A DNA stretch of 21,710 nt from CADEFF01 sp964569315 (GTDB taxonomy: Bacteria; Pseudomonadota; Alphaproteobacteria; Dongiales; Dongiaceae), in the NCBI GenBank assembly GCA_964569315.1, contig CAZMUZ010000061.1, positions 1 through 21,710 of the forward strand, in the 5' to 3' direction. Of this stretch, positions 1-7,623 are shown piece after piece; position 1 is the first letter of the stretch; each line of letters begins with the position of its first letter. The notes under the pieces are model-generated. The model was not told the origin of the DNA. It saw nothing but the letters and a program-made list of their open reading frames with translations, and did not search any database. Position numbers and translations under genes: made by a program.

Positions 1-537
1 GCACGCGCCGCCGGGCGCGAGGCCGCCCTCTTCGGCAAGCTGCAGCGCGCGGCCGGCCCGGCCGACCGTGCGCTCGGTGCCTTGCAGGCGCTGGCCCTGC
101 CACCCGCTGCCGCGGCCGAGCTCGACAAGCTGGTCGCGGTCGTGGCGGCGCTCCGTGCCGGCATGAAGCGGCTCAGCCTCACCATCGATCCGGTCGAGCA
201 TCGCGGCTTCGAATATCACAACGGCGTCGGCTTCTCGCTCTTCGCCAACCGCGCGCGCAGCGAGCTCGGGCGCGGCGGACGCTATGTGAGCGGCGAGGGC
301 GAGCCCTCGACCGGCTTCTCGCTCTATCTCGACGCGCTGATCGAAGCCTTGCCGGCCCCCTCGCCGCAGCCCAGAATCTACCTGCCGCCGGAGACCGCGC
401 GCAGCGTCGGCGCCCGGCTGCGCCGCGAGGGCTGGGTCACGCTCGCGGGCTTCGGCGCCGCCGATCCGAAAGCCGAGGCGCGGCGGCTCGGCTGCACGCA
501 TCTCTGGCGCGCCGGCCGCGCCCGGCGCATCCGCTAG
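1..537 (+). CDS. hisZ: ATP phosphoribosyltransferase regulatory subunit HisZ, C-terminal part (5' end outside window)
   Basis: HisZ is a class II histidyl-tRNA-synthetase paralogue that binds the short form of HisG and completes the first enzyme of histidine synthesis in the cytoplasm. The frame is open from base 1 to a TAG at 535-537, so 178 codons of the 3' part are present and the start is missing. The visible part carries the synthetase-like signature: HRGFEYHNGVGFSLFA, then the glycine-rich GRGGRYVSG, where true HisRS proteins usually have GGRYD. The C-terminal tail has no anticodon-binding domain, which fits HisZ rather than HisS. It lies 26 bases before purA on the same strand, a pairing common in alphaproteobacteria. 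A truncated HisS-like paralogue is the only real alternative. Confidence 0.88.
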   Translation, partial: ARAAGREAALFGKLQRAAGPADRALGALQALALPPAAAAELDKLVAVVAALRAGMKRLSLTIDPVEHRGFEYHNGVGFSLFANRARSELGRGGRYVSGEGEPSTGFSLYLDALIEALPAPSPQPRIYLPPETARSVGARLRREGWVTLAGFGAADPKAEARRLGCTHLWRAGRARRIR

Positions 538-563
538 CGCCCACCGATCGAGGAGCAGGAGCC

Positions 564-1853
564 ATGGCCAACGTCGCCGTCGTCGGCGCCCAATGGGGCG
601 ACGAAGGAAAGGGCAAGATCGTCGACTGGCTCTCCGAGCGCGCCGACGTGGTGGTGCGCTTCCAGGGCGGGCACAATGCCGGCCATACGCTCGTCATCGG
701 CAACCAGACCTACAAGCTCTCGCTGCTGCCGTCCGGCGTGGTGCGCGGCAAGGTCTCGATCATCGGCAACGGCGTGGTGGTCGATCCCTGGGCGCTGCTG
801 AAGGAGATCGAGACGGTGCGCGGCCAGGGCGTGAGCATCACGCCCGAGACGCTGAAGCTCGCGGAGAATGCGGCGCTGATCCTGCCGCTGCACGGCCAGC
901 TCGACCGGCTGCGCGAGGAGCTGCGCGGACCGCAGAAGATCGGCACCACCGGGCGCGGCATCGGCCCCGCCTACGAGGACAAGGTCGGGCGCCGCGCCAT
1001 CCGGGTCTGCGACCTGCTCGACCTCGGCTCGCTCGAGGAGCGCGTCGATGCGCTGCTCGCGCATCACGATGCCTTGCTGAAGGGCATGGGGGCGCCGGCG
1101 GTCGACCGCGCCGAGCTGATGGCGCAGCTCGCGGAGATCGCGCCGAAGATCGCGCCCTATGCGGCGCGGGTCTGGAAATGCCTCGACGACGCACGGCGCC
1201 GCGGCGACCGCATCCTGTTCGAGGGCGCGCAGGCGGCCATGCTCGACATCGACCACGGCACCTACCCCTACGTCACCTCCTCGAACACGGTGGCGGGGCA
1301 GGCCTCGGTCGGGGCGGGGCTCGGGGTCGGCGCGGTCTCCTATGTGCTCGGCATCACCAAGGCCTACACCACGCGGGTCGGCGCCGGGCCGTTCCCGACC
1401 GAGCTTACCGACGAAACCGGCCAGCTCCTCGGCGAGCGCGGCCGCGAGTTCGGCACGGTGACGGGGCGCAAGCGCCGCTGCGGCTGGTTCGACGCGGTAA
1501 TGGTGCGCCAGGCAGTGAAGGTCGGCGGCATCGAGGGCATCGCCCTCACCAAGCTCGACGTGCTGGACGGGTTCGGCGAGATCAAGGTCTGCGTCGGCTA
1601 CGAGATCGACGGCGAGCGCTTCGATCACCTGCCGGCCGGCACCTCGCAGCAGGCGCGGGCGAAGCCGCTCTACGAGACCTTCGAAGGCTGGGCGGAATCG
1701 ACCCGCGGCGCGCGCTCCTGGGCGCAGCTCCCGGCGACCGCGATCAAGTATATCCGCCGCATCGAGGAGCTGATCGAAGCTCCGGTGGCGCTCCTCTCCA
1801 CCAGCCCCGAACGCGACGACACCATCCTCGTCCGCAACCCCTTCGCCGATTGA
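564..1853 (+). CDS. purA: adenylosuccinate synthetase PurA
   Basis: PurA joins IMP and aspartate, using GTP, to give adenylosuccinate, the first committed step to AMP. The protein has 429 residues, the normal length for the bacterial enzyme. The N-terminal P-loop-like motif GDEGKGK is at residues 12-18 with catalytic Asp13. The GGHNAGH motif follows at 35-41 with catalytic His41. The IMP-binding GTTGRGIGPAYEDK segment and the C-terminal GTP/aspartate region (TGRKRRCGWFD, then SPERDDTI) are all visible. A purine-rich GAGGAGCAGGAG stretch precedes the ATG and supports this start. It follows hisZ closely and probably shares its transcript. A hairpin-forming palindrome starts ten bases after the stop and may end the message. 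Confidence 0.98.
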   Translation: MANVAVVGAQWGDEGKGKIVDWLSERADVVVRFQGGHNAGHTLVIGNQTYKLSLLPSGVVRGKVSIIGNGVVVDPWALLKEIETVRGQGVSITPETLKLAENAALILPLHGQLDRLREELRGPQKIGTTGRGIGPAYEDKVGRRAIRVCDLLDLGSLEERVDALLAHHDALLKGMGAPAVDRAELMAQLAEIAPKIAPYAARVWKCLDDARRRGDRILFEGAQAAMLDIDHGTYPYVTSSNTVAGQASVGAGLGVGAVSYVLGITKAYTTRVGAGPFPTELTDETGQLLGERGREFGTVTGRKRRCGWFDAVMVRQAVKVGGIEGIALTKLDVLDGFGEIKVCVGYEIDGERFDHLPAGTSQQARAKPLYETFEGWAESTRGARSWAQLPATAIKYIRRIEELIEAPVALLSTSPERDDTILVRNPFAD

Positions 1854-1862
1854 GCTCGCATT

Positions 1863-1891
1863 ATCAGGCTCGGGCTTGCCCCGAGCCTGAT
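1863..1891. repeat. palindromic repeat after purA, diverged copy of the REP-like family
   Basis: A perfect 12-bp stem (1863-1874 with 1880-1891) closes a CTTGC loop. Its core GGCTCGGGCTTG matches the repeats that flank the GIY-YIG gene, with compensating changes on both arms (AGGC/GCCT in place of ATGC/GCAT). It sits ten bases after the purA stop. It may act as a transcription terminator, though no U-tract follows. Paired changes on both arms suggest the stem itself is kept. Confidence 0.75.
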
Positions 1892-1969
1892 GGCAGCCTC
1901 CCGCGCTCCGCAGAGCGGAGAGAGCGAGCTGGGACGAAGTGAGGGAATCGGCTGCCTCAAAAACCCGCT

Positions 1970-2001
1970 GTCATGCTCGGGCTTGACCCGAGCATCCATG
2001 G
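1970..2001 (+). repeat. left 32-bp REP-like inverted repeat flanking the GIY-YIG gene
   Basis: This 32-base unit begins GTCATGCTCGGG and ends CATCCATGG. It holds a 9-bp perfect stem (1973-1981 with 1987-1995) around a CTTGA loop. The same 32 bases occur in reverse complement at 2308-2339 with no mismatch. It ends one base before the stop codon of the nuclease gene. Similar sequences are well known as frequent intergenic palindromes in alphaproteobacteria, often mistranslated as peptides such as MLGLDPSIHG. Confidence 0.92.
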
Positions 2002-2002
2002 C

Positions 2003-2311
2003 TCAGCTCGCGAGACTGTCGAACAGGTCGTCCCATGTCGGATTGACCTGTTCGATCAGCCCGATCTTCCAGGCGCGGTTCCAGCGCTTCAGCAGCTTTT
2101 CCCGGGCAATCGCCGACACGGCGTCATCGAGAATCTCGAAATGGACCAACCGCTTCACGGAATAGCGTTTGGTGAAGCCGTCGACCAAGCCTTCTCGATG
2201 CTGATGGGCACGGGCCACCAGATCGCTTGTCACGCCGATATAGAGCGTGCCCCTCGGTCCGCTTGCCATGATGTAGACGTAGAAGGCCACCGTCCGAGTC
2301 TTGAGTTCCAT
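2003..2311 (-). CDS. GIY-YIG (URI-domain) nuclease family protein, COG2827-like
   Basis: This small predicted endonuclease has 102 residues from the ATG at 2311. The GIY-YIG signature appears as FYVYIM near the N-terminus followed by GTLYIGVTSDL. It is followed by the expected catalytic arginine region (ARAHQHREG) and the metal-binding glutamate in IAREKLLKRW, so the active site looks intact. Single-domain proteins of this size are common in alphaproteobacteria; their biological role is not settled. The start is uncertain: ATG 2311 lies inside the right repeat and has no clear ribosome site, and a GTG at 2290 would begin just before FYVYIM. The frame stays open upstream through the repeat, giving the artefact-like peptide CSGLTRAS, so I reject the longer form. 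The stop abuts the left repeat. Confidence 0.88.
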   Translation of the reverse strand: MELKTRTVAFYVYIMASGPRGTLYIGVTSDLVARAHQHREGLVDGFTKRYSVKRLVHFEILDDAVSAIAREKLLKRWNRAWKIGLIEQVNPTWDDLFDSLAS

Positions 2312-2339
2312 GGATGCTCGGGTCAAGCCCGAGCATGAC
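2308..2339 (-). repeat. right 32-bp REP-like inverted repeat flanking the GIY-YIG gene
   Basis: This is the exact reverse complement of 1970-2001 (32 of 32 bases). The stem is 2314-2322 with 2328-2336 around TCAAG. The nuclease ATG (2309-2311 on the minus strand) is part of the repeat's terminal CCATGG. Confidence 0.92.
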
Positions 2340-2364
2340 GGAAGTGGAATGAAGAGCTTTTCGG

Positions 2365-2391
2365 CTCTCCCCGCTTCGCGGGGCGAGGGGG
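2365..2391. repeat. second palindrome family, copy 1
   Basis: CTCTCCCCGC, TTC, GCGGGGCGAG form a hairpin with one T/C mismatch, followed by a G run. A close relative sits at 2474-2500 in the same orientation. Both are unlike the REP-like repeat in sequence. Confidence 0.7.
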
Positions 2392-2394
2392 GAC

Positions 2395-2409
2395 GCCCGA
2401 GCATGACGG
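2395..2409 (-). repeat. half copy of the REP-like repeat
   Basis: Fifteen bases (GCCCGAGCATGACGG) match the outer half of the right flanking repeat and its next base exactly (2327-2341 region), but the inner arm is absent. It looks like a broken or deleted copy between the two copies of the second palindrome family. Confidence 0.65.
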
Positions 2410-2473
2410 GAGTAGAAGAGGCGAGGGACCAAGCCAATCATGTCGCCGCCCCTTCGCGGACTGGTGGCGGATT

Positions 2474-2500
2474 CCCTCTCCCTGCTTCGCAGGGCGAGGG
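2474..2500. repeat. second palindrome family, copy 2
   Basis: CCCTCTCCCTGC, TTC, GCAGGGCGAGGG form a hairpin with one T/C mismatch. Relative to copy 1 the stem has a paired C-to-T and G-to-A change, so pairing is kept. The two copies are about 109 bases apart in direct orientation. Confidence 0.7.
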
Positions 2501-2545
2501 GGAAAGCCCGATCTAGCGAGACGCGCCCTTCCTCAGCCAAATGAA

Positions 2546-2576
2546 AAGCCCTCCTGCCGGTCGAGCAGGAGGGCTT
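2546..2576 (-). terminator. intrinsic terminator of rpoH
   Basis: A perfect 12-bp stem, AAGCCCTCCTGC (2546-2557) with its complement at 2565-2576, closes a 7-base loop. Read on the minus strand it is followed by TTTTCATTT. It lies 37 bases after the rpoH stop, the right place to end the rluD-rpoH transcript. Confidence 0.88.
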
Positions 2577-2613
2577 GGCTGTTTGCAGGATCGGCCGCGT
2601 TGGCCGTTGGCCG

Positions 2614-3501
2614 TCAGTTCGCGAGGTTCTGCTCGACCGCCGCGTTGCGGATCGATTTTTGCAGCTTCTCGAAGGCCCGCACCTCGATCTGCCGGACCCG
2701 CTCGCGGCTGATGCCGAACTCCTTGCTCAGATCCTCGAGCGTGGTCGGCTCGTCCTTGAGCCGGCGCTCGGTGAGGATGTGCCGCTCGCGATCGTTCAGG
2801 TTCTCCATCGCCGAGGTCAGCAGCTTCTGCCGCTTGCCGAACTCCTCGCTTTCCGCGAGGCGGACTTCCTGGTTGTCGCTGTCGTCGACCAGCCAGTCGA
2901 TCCATTCGCCCTCGCTGTCGGCGCGCGGGCTCGCATTGAGCGAGTTGTCCGGCGCGGCGAGGCGGCGGTTCATCTGCACCACGTCGTCCTCGGGCACGTT
3001 CAGCTGCGTCGCGATCTTCTTGACGTTCTCCGGCGAGAGATCGCCTTCCTCGATCGCCTTGAGCTGACCCTTGATGCGGCGGAGATTGAAGAAGAGCTTC
3101 TTCTGCGCCGCCGTGGTGCCCATCTTCACGAGCGACCAGCTATGCAGGATATATTCCTGGATCGAGGCGCGGATCCACCACATGGCATAGGTCGCGAGAC
3201 GGAATCCGCGCTCCGGATCGAAGCGCTTCACCGCCTGCATCATGCCGACATTGCCCTCGGAGATGAGCTCGCTCACCGGCAGGCCGTAGCCGCGATAGCC
3301 CATGGCGATCTTGGCGACGAGCCGGAGATGGCTGGTGACGAGCTGATGGGCGGCCTCGGTGTCGCCATGCTCCCGCCAGCGCTTGGCGAGCATGTACTCC
3401 TGGTCCGCCTCCAGCATGGGGAACTTGCGGATATCCGACAGGTACCGGGAGAGGTTGCCCTCCGCCGTCAGCACTGGAACCGTTCTGCTCGTGGTCGCCA
3501 T
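2614..3501 (-). CDS. rpoH: RNA polymerase heat-shock sigma factor RpoH (sigma-32)
   Basis: RpoH directs RNA polymerase to heat-shock promoters. The protein has 295 residues, normal for alphaproteobacterial RpoH. Region 2 is clear (HLRLVAKIA, then RGYGLPVSELISEGNVGMMQA and RFDPERGFRLATYAMWWIRASIQEYI as separate conserved blocks at about 59-117). The RpoH box QKKLFFNLRR at 133-142 separates it from RpoD and other group members. Region 4 ends with a helix-turn-helix (LEDLSKEFGISRERVRQIE). An AGGAGGG ribosome site lies at 3509-3515, eight bases from the ATG, which fixes the start. It lies downstream of rluD on the same strand. The AT-rich stretch at about 3575-3660 probably holds its own promoter, but I could not settle on a -35/-10 pair. 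Alphaproteobacteria often carry more than one rpoH. Confidence 0.97.
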   Translation of the reverse strand: MATTSRTVPVLTAEGNLSRYLSDIRKFPMLEADQEYMLAKRWREHGDTEAAHQLVTSHLRLVAKIAMGYRGYGLPVSELISEGNVGMMQAVKRFDPERGFRLATYAMWWIRASIQEYILHSWSLVKMGTTAAQKKLFFNLRRIKGQLKAIEEGDLSPENVKKIATQLNVPEDDVVQMNRRLAAPDNSLNASPRADSEGEWIDWLVDDSDNQEVRLAESEEFGKRQKLLTSAMENLNDRERHILTERRLKDEPTTLEDLSKEFGISRERVRQIEVRAFEKLQKSIRNAAVEQNLAN

Positions 3502-3508
3502 GTCAGAT

Positions 3509-3515
3509 CCCTCCT
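3509..3515 (-). promoter_or_regulatory. ribosome binding site of rpoH
   Basis: CCCTCCT on the plus strand reads AGGAGGG on the minus strand, seven bases before the ATG at 3501. It is a near-perfect Shine-Dalgarno sequence and one of the strongest in the window. Confidence 0.85.
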
Positions 3516-3651
3516 ATTCCCACCTGTCCCTAAACCTGCGATCCCCCTCTCGGATGCTCGACTCTAGGCAAAACTATATGGCCTTTTTGCGGCGCAACAT
3601 AATGAACTTTTCGTCATATTCCCGTGTCCGGCCACTCACCTACTCGTGAGT

Positions 3652-4635
<984 letters not shown>

Positions 4636-4657
4636 CGGCCGAGACTGGACCGAAACG

Positions 4658-4942
4658 ATGCAGGCTCTCAAGTTTCTCGTGGGCTTCATGGGCGTGGTGA
4701 TCCTCGCCGGGATCGTCGTGGTCGCGGTGACGATCTACAACCGCACGACGAAGCTCGCCGAGCCCGCGGCCTTCGCGCCCGAGGCCCTGCCGATCCCCGC
4801 CGGCTGCCGCATCGCCGATCTCGCCGGCGCCGGCCGGCGCGTCTGGCTGCGGCTCGAGGGCGGCGCCGATTGCAACCGGCTGCTGGTGGTGGACGGCGAG
4901 ACGGGCGCGCTCGTCGGTACGCTCGGCACCACGGCCGAATAG
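4658..4942 (+). CDS. small single-pass membrane protein, possibly DUF6476 family
   Basis: The protein has 94 residues. It has a clear N-terminal membrane helix at about 5-28 (FLVGFMGVVILAGIVVVAVT) and a soluble C-terminal part with two cysteines (GCRIADL and DCNRLLV), probably in the periplasm. The soluble part ends with VWLRLEG, LLVVDGETGALVGTL, which suggests a short beta structure that may read or bind something, but I see no catalytic motif. A protein of this kind beside rluD recurs in alphaproteobacteria; I think it is the DUF6476 family but could not check. It is divergent from rluD with only 22 bases between the ATGs and no obvious ribosome site. Confidence 0.72.
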   Translation: MQALKFLVGFMGVVILAGIVVVAVTIYNRTTKLAEPAAFAPEALPIPAGCRIADLAGAGRRVWLRLEGGADCNRLLVVDGETGALVGTLGTTAE

Positions 4943-4999
4943 GGCGACGCCGATTAGGACGAGACGGGGGCGCACCCGCCCGCGACGAATTTTGAGGGG

Positions 5000-6052
5000 A
5001 TGATGGCGAACCGGACCGATTTCCGCAGCGACAACGTGACGGGGGCGGCGCCCGAGATCCTCGCCGCGCTTACCCGCGCGAACCAGGGCAGCGCCACGCC
5101 CTATGGCGAGGATGCGCTCACCGAGAGCGTCGAGGCGCGGCTGCAGGAAGTGTTCGAAACCGACTGCGCGGTGTTTCCGGTCGCGACCGGCACGGCGGCG
5201 AACGCGCTTGCCCTCTCGGTCATGGCGCCGGCCTATGGCGCGATCTATTGCCACGAGCTCGCCCATGCGAATGTCGATGAATGCGGCGCGCCGGAGCTCT
5301 TCACCGGCGGCGCGAAGCTCGTCGTCATGAGCGGCGAGGGCGCCAAGATTTCCCCGACCGATCTTGCCGACCGCCTCGCGCGCTCCGGCAAGGGCAATGT
5401 GCATCAGGTGCAGGCGGCCGCCGTCAGCATCACCCAGGCGACTGAGCTCGGCGCGATCTACAAGCCGGCCGAGGTCGCGGCCATCGCCGAGGCGGGCCGC
5501 CCATTTGGCGTGCGGCTCCATATGGACGGCGCGCGCTTCGCCAATGCGCTGGCCGGCGGCAGGGCGAGCCCGGCCGACATGACCTGGCGCGCAGGCGTGA
5601 CGGCGCTCTCCTTCGGCGCCAGCAAGAACGGCGCGCTCGCGGCCGAGGCGGTGGTGCTGTTCGACCGGAACCTGGCGCAGGAATTCGCCTTCCGGCGCAA
5701 GCGCGCCGGCCACCTCTTCTCGAAGATGCGGTTTCTCTCGGCGCAGCTCGAGGCCTATCTGGCGGAGGATCTCTGGCTGAAGCATGCGCGCCATGCCAAC
5801 GGGATGGCGAAGCGCCTCGCGGACGGGCTGGCGCGGGTGGCCGGTGCCAGCTTCGCCGCACCGGTCGAGGCGAACGAGATTTTCGTGAGCCTGCCCGAGC
5901 CGCTGATCCTCGCGCTCGAGCGGGAGGGTTTTCTCTTCTATCGCTGGGACAACGCGCAGCGCCTGCGGCTGGTCACGGCCTGGAACACCGATCCCGCCGA
6001 CGTGGACCGGTTCCTCGCCGTCGCCGCGCGGCATGCCGGCGCCGCCGCCTGA
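5000..6052 (+). CDS. ltaE: low-specificity L-threonine aldolase / beta-eliminating lyase family PLP enzyme
   Basis: Threonine aldolases split L-threonine or L-allo-threonine to glycine and acetaldehyde with pyridoxal phosphate. The protein has 350 residues, normal for the family. N-terminal FRSDNVTGAAPEIL and the GEDALTESVEARLQEVF block are typical, as are ATGTAANALAL (cofactor phosphate region) and LHMDGARFANAL with the PLP-pairing aspartate. The Schiff-base lysine is Lys209 in SFGASKNGA. In the best-known LtaE the lysine context is SxxKGLGAP; here it is SKNGALAAEAV, the form seen in many alphaproteobacterial homologues. The start is ATG 5000 or ATG 5003; the GAGGGG site at 4994-4999 favours the second by spacing. 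Substrate range cannot be read from sequence. Confidence 0.86.
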   Translation: MMANRTDFRSDNVTGAAPEILAALTRANQGSATPYGEDALTESVEARLQEVFETDCAVFPVATGTAANALALSVMAPAYGAIYCHELAHANVDECGAPELFTGGAKLVVMSGEGAKISPTDLADRLARSGKGNVHQVQAAAVSITQATELGAIYKPAEVAAIAEAGRPFGVRLHMDGARFANALAGGRASPADMTWRAGVTALSFGASKNGALAAEAVVLFDRNLAQEFAFRRKRAGHLFSKMRFLSAQLEAYLAEDLWLKHARHANGMAKRLADGLARVAGASFAAPVEANEIFVSLPEPLILALEREGFLFYRWDNAQRLRLVTAWNTDPADVDRFLAVAARHAGAAA

Positions 6053-6076
6053 CGCTCTCGACCGGGGAGGATCGTC

Positions 6077-6436
6077 ATGACCGACAGGCCAGGCCGCGAG
6101 CCCGCGCGCGATCCGCAGGCGCTCGAGCGGCTGCTGGTGACCCGCCAGCGGGCGGGCGACGTCGAGGGCATGGTGGCGCTCTACGAGCCCGACGCCACGC
6201 TCGATAGCGGCGACGGGCAGCCGAAGCTTGGCCGGGAGGCGATCCGCAGCTTCTTCCAGGCGCTGGTCGCGACGGGGCGGAAGTTCGAGCTCGGGACCCA
6301 GCGCCCGGCCGTGGTCAGCGGCGATCTCGCGCTCACCGCGACCCGCCTCGTCGACGGAGGCATGACGGCCGAGGTCGCCCGCCGCCAAAGCGACGGCACG
6401 TGGCTCTGGGCGATCGACAAATTCTCCCATTCATAG
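6077..6436 (+). CDS. NTF2-like / SnoaL-like protein (DUF4440 type)
   Basis: The protein has 119 residues with the outline of a cone-shaped NTF2-like fold: an N-terminal helix (ALERLLVTRQRAGDVEGMVALY), the EPDATLDSGDG turn, REAIRSFFQAL helix, and alternating beta strands ending in DGTWLWAIDKFS. Members bind small ligands or act as isomerases or hydrolases, but many have no known function. A GGGGAGG ribosome site lies about eight bases before the ATG. It starts 24 bases after the aldolase stop on the same strand and probably shares its transcript. No catalytic residue can be assigned. Confidence 0.82.
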   Translation: MTDRPGREPARDPQALERLLVTRQRAGDVEGMVALYEPDATLDSGDGQPKLGREAIRSFFQALVATGRKFELGTQRPAVVSGDLALTATRLVDGGMTAEVARRQSDGTWLWAIDKFSHS

Positions 6437-6504
6437 CCGCACCCACGCCTTGCCGGTGCCCAAACCCGGCGATTTTGCTAGAATCAGCCCGAACGATCAT
6501 TCCG

Positions 6505-7377
6505 ATGGCCATGCAGCGCGATTTACGTCCCGACGATCTCCGCACCGAATTCGCCCGCGAGGGCTATCTCGAGCCCATCCGCGTTTTCTCCGGGCCCGAG
6601 ATCGCGGCCTTGCGCGAGCGCATGGAAAGCTTCGAGCGCCGCCGGCCGGCCGACGCCGCCTGGGCGTTCGACGTCAAATGCAACCTGCTGTTCGACTGGG
6701 TGGTGGAGACGGCGCGCCATCCGCGGCTGCTGGCCCTGGTCGAGGCGCTGATCGGACCCGACATCCTGCTCACCAACGGCGTGTTCCGGAACAAGCGCCC
6801 GGGCTCGGGCCTTACCTATGGCTGGCACCAGGACATGGCGCGGGTCCAGGTCGAGCCGGCGGTGGCGATCGCGTTCATCGCCATCACGGAATCGACGCCG
6901 GAGAATGGCGGGGTTTCGGTCATCCCGCGCACCCATCGTTCGATCGCGCCCTTCAGCGTCACCACCAGCTCGGAAGGCCAGCGCCGGCGCACGGTGGCGC
7001 GGGTGATCGATCCGCCGCTCGATCGCGTGCGCGAACTGCACGCAGCGCCGGGCGACGTCGTGTTCTTCAACGCGAACACGATCCACGGCTCCGGCCCGAA
7101 CCGGAGCGGCCGGCTGCGCTCGGCGCTGCTTTTCGACTACACGCCGGCGCAGGCGCGGCAATCGGTCGGCACCGGTTCCGGCCAGCTTCTCAAGGGACGC
7201 GACCTCGGAAATTTCGGCCTCGAGCCTTTCCCCGGCGGCGATTGCCGACCGGAGGATGCCGCCGCGCGGCGTGACGTCTTCCGGCGCTATCCCGACAATC
7301 CGCTGCTGGGACCGCACGGGCCCGGCGAGCCGGTCTATTTCCCGGACGCGCCGGAGTTCGAGGCGCTGCAAGGCTGA
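6505..7377 (+). CDS. phytanoyl-CoA dioxygenase (PhyH) family Fe(II)/2-oxoglutarate oxygenase
   Basis: PhyH-family enzymes hydroxylate small organic substrates using Fe(II), O2 and 2-oxoglutarate. From ATG 6505 the protein has 290 residues. The double-stranded beta-helix shows the iron triad: His108 and Asp110 in WHQDMA, and His194 in NTIHGSGPNRS, with Arg203 or Arg205 (GRLRSALLF) as the likely 2-oxoglutarate partner. The TPENGGVSVIPRTHR segment between them is typical. The frame is open upstream to 6400, but that overlaps the previous gene and has no family match; ATG 6511 is another option. A TAGAAT hexamer at 6479-6484 could be a -10 element with no good -35. The substrate is unknown; ectoine hydroxylase EctD belongs to the same superfamily, but its signature was not evident. 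Confidence 0.88.
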   Translation: MAMQRDLRPDDLRTEFAREGYLEPIRVFSGPEIAALRERMESFERRRPADAAWAFDVKCNLLFDWVVETARHPRLLALVEALIGPDILLTNGVFRNKRPGSGLTYGWHQDMARVQVEPAVAIAFIAITESTPENGGVSVIPRTHRSIAPFSVTTSSEGQRRRTVARVIDPPLDRVRELHAAPGDVVFFNANTIHGSGPNRSGRLRSALLFDYTPAQARQSVGTGSGQLLKGRDLGNFGLEPFPGGDCRPEDAAARRDVFRRYPDNPLLGPHGPGEPVYFPDAPEFEALQG

Positions 7378-7431
7378 CCCGACGGATTCCGCGGGCGCTC
7401 GCAGGCCCCCGGGCAGGCGTCGGCAACGGGC

Positions 7432-7460
7432 TTGATCCGTGGCCTGCGATCCCCTAATGA
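7432..7460 (+). promoter_or_regulatory. possible promoter of tRNA-Glu
   Basis: TTGATC (7432-7437), a 17-base spacer and TAATGA (7455-7460) resemble a housekeeping promoter and point to the tRNA about 50 bases downstream. A TATCAT at 7483-7488 is a rival -10 with no good -35. Confidence 0.35.
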
Positions 7461-7512
7461 AGGGCCCTCGCGGGCGGCCGACTATCATGGCTCACGCCCG
7501 CCTCGCGCCGAG

Positions 7513-7588
7513 GTCCCCTTCGTCTAGTGGCCTAGGACACCGCCCTCTCACGGCGGGAACAGGGGTTCAAATCCCCTAGGGGACGCCA
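7513..7588 (+). tRNA. tRNA-Glu (anticodon CTC)
   Basis: The acceptor stem pairs GTCCCCT (7513-7519) with AGGGGAC (7578-7584). The anticodon stem CCGCC (7540-7544) pairs with GGCGG (7552-7556) around the loop CTCTCAC, which places the anticodon CTC at 7547-7549. The T arm AGGGG-TTCAAAT-CCCCT is perfect, and CCA is encoded at 7586-7588. It decodes GAG, the major Glu codon in this GC-rich genome. I see no integrase or repeated 3' end next to it. Confidence 0.97.
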
Positions 7589-7623
7589 GCGCCTTCCCGT
7601 TTCGCGATCATGATCGCCGCCGC

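Larger units (their letters stand above)
1970..2339 (-). mobile_element. possible minimal nuclease-plus-inverted-repeat element (370 bp)
   Basis: The two perfect 32-bp inverted repeats and the single GIY-YIG gene between them form a compact 370-bp unit with almost no spare DNA. I see the inverted repeats and gene directly. That the unit moves, or that the nuclease acts on the repeats, is inference. The layout recalls REP sequences flanking RAYT transposase genes, but the protein family is different. No clear target-site duplication is visible outside the repeats (CCCGCT on the left, GGAAGT on the right). Confidence 0.45.

Noticed and set aside
2312..2437. An upstream extension of the GIY-YIG protein by 42 residues
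   Set aside because: The added part translates the palindromic repeat (CSGLTRAS) and is not conserved in the family as I know it.
7513..7588. tRNA-Glu as an integration site
   Set aside because: No integrase gene and no second copy of the tRNA 3' end were found in the window.
7604..7617. GCGATCATGATCGC palindrome after the tRNA
   Set aside because: It has no loop and no U-tract, so it is not a good terminator, and I see no related copies.
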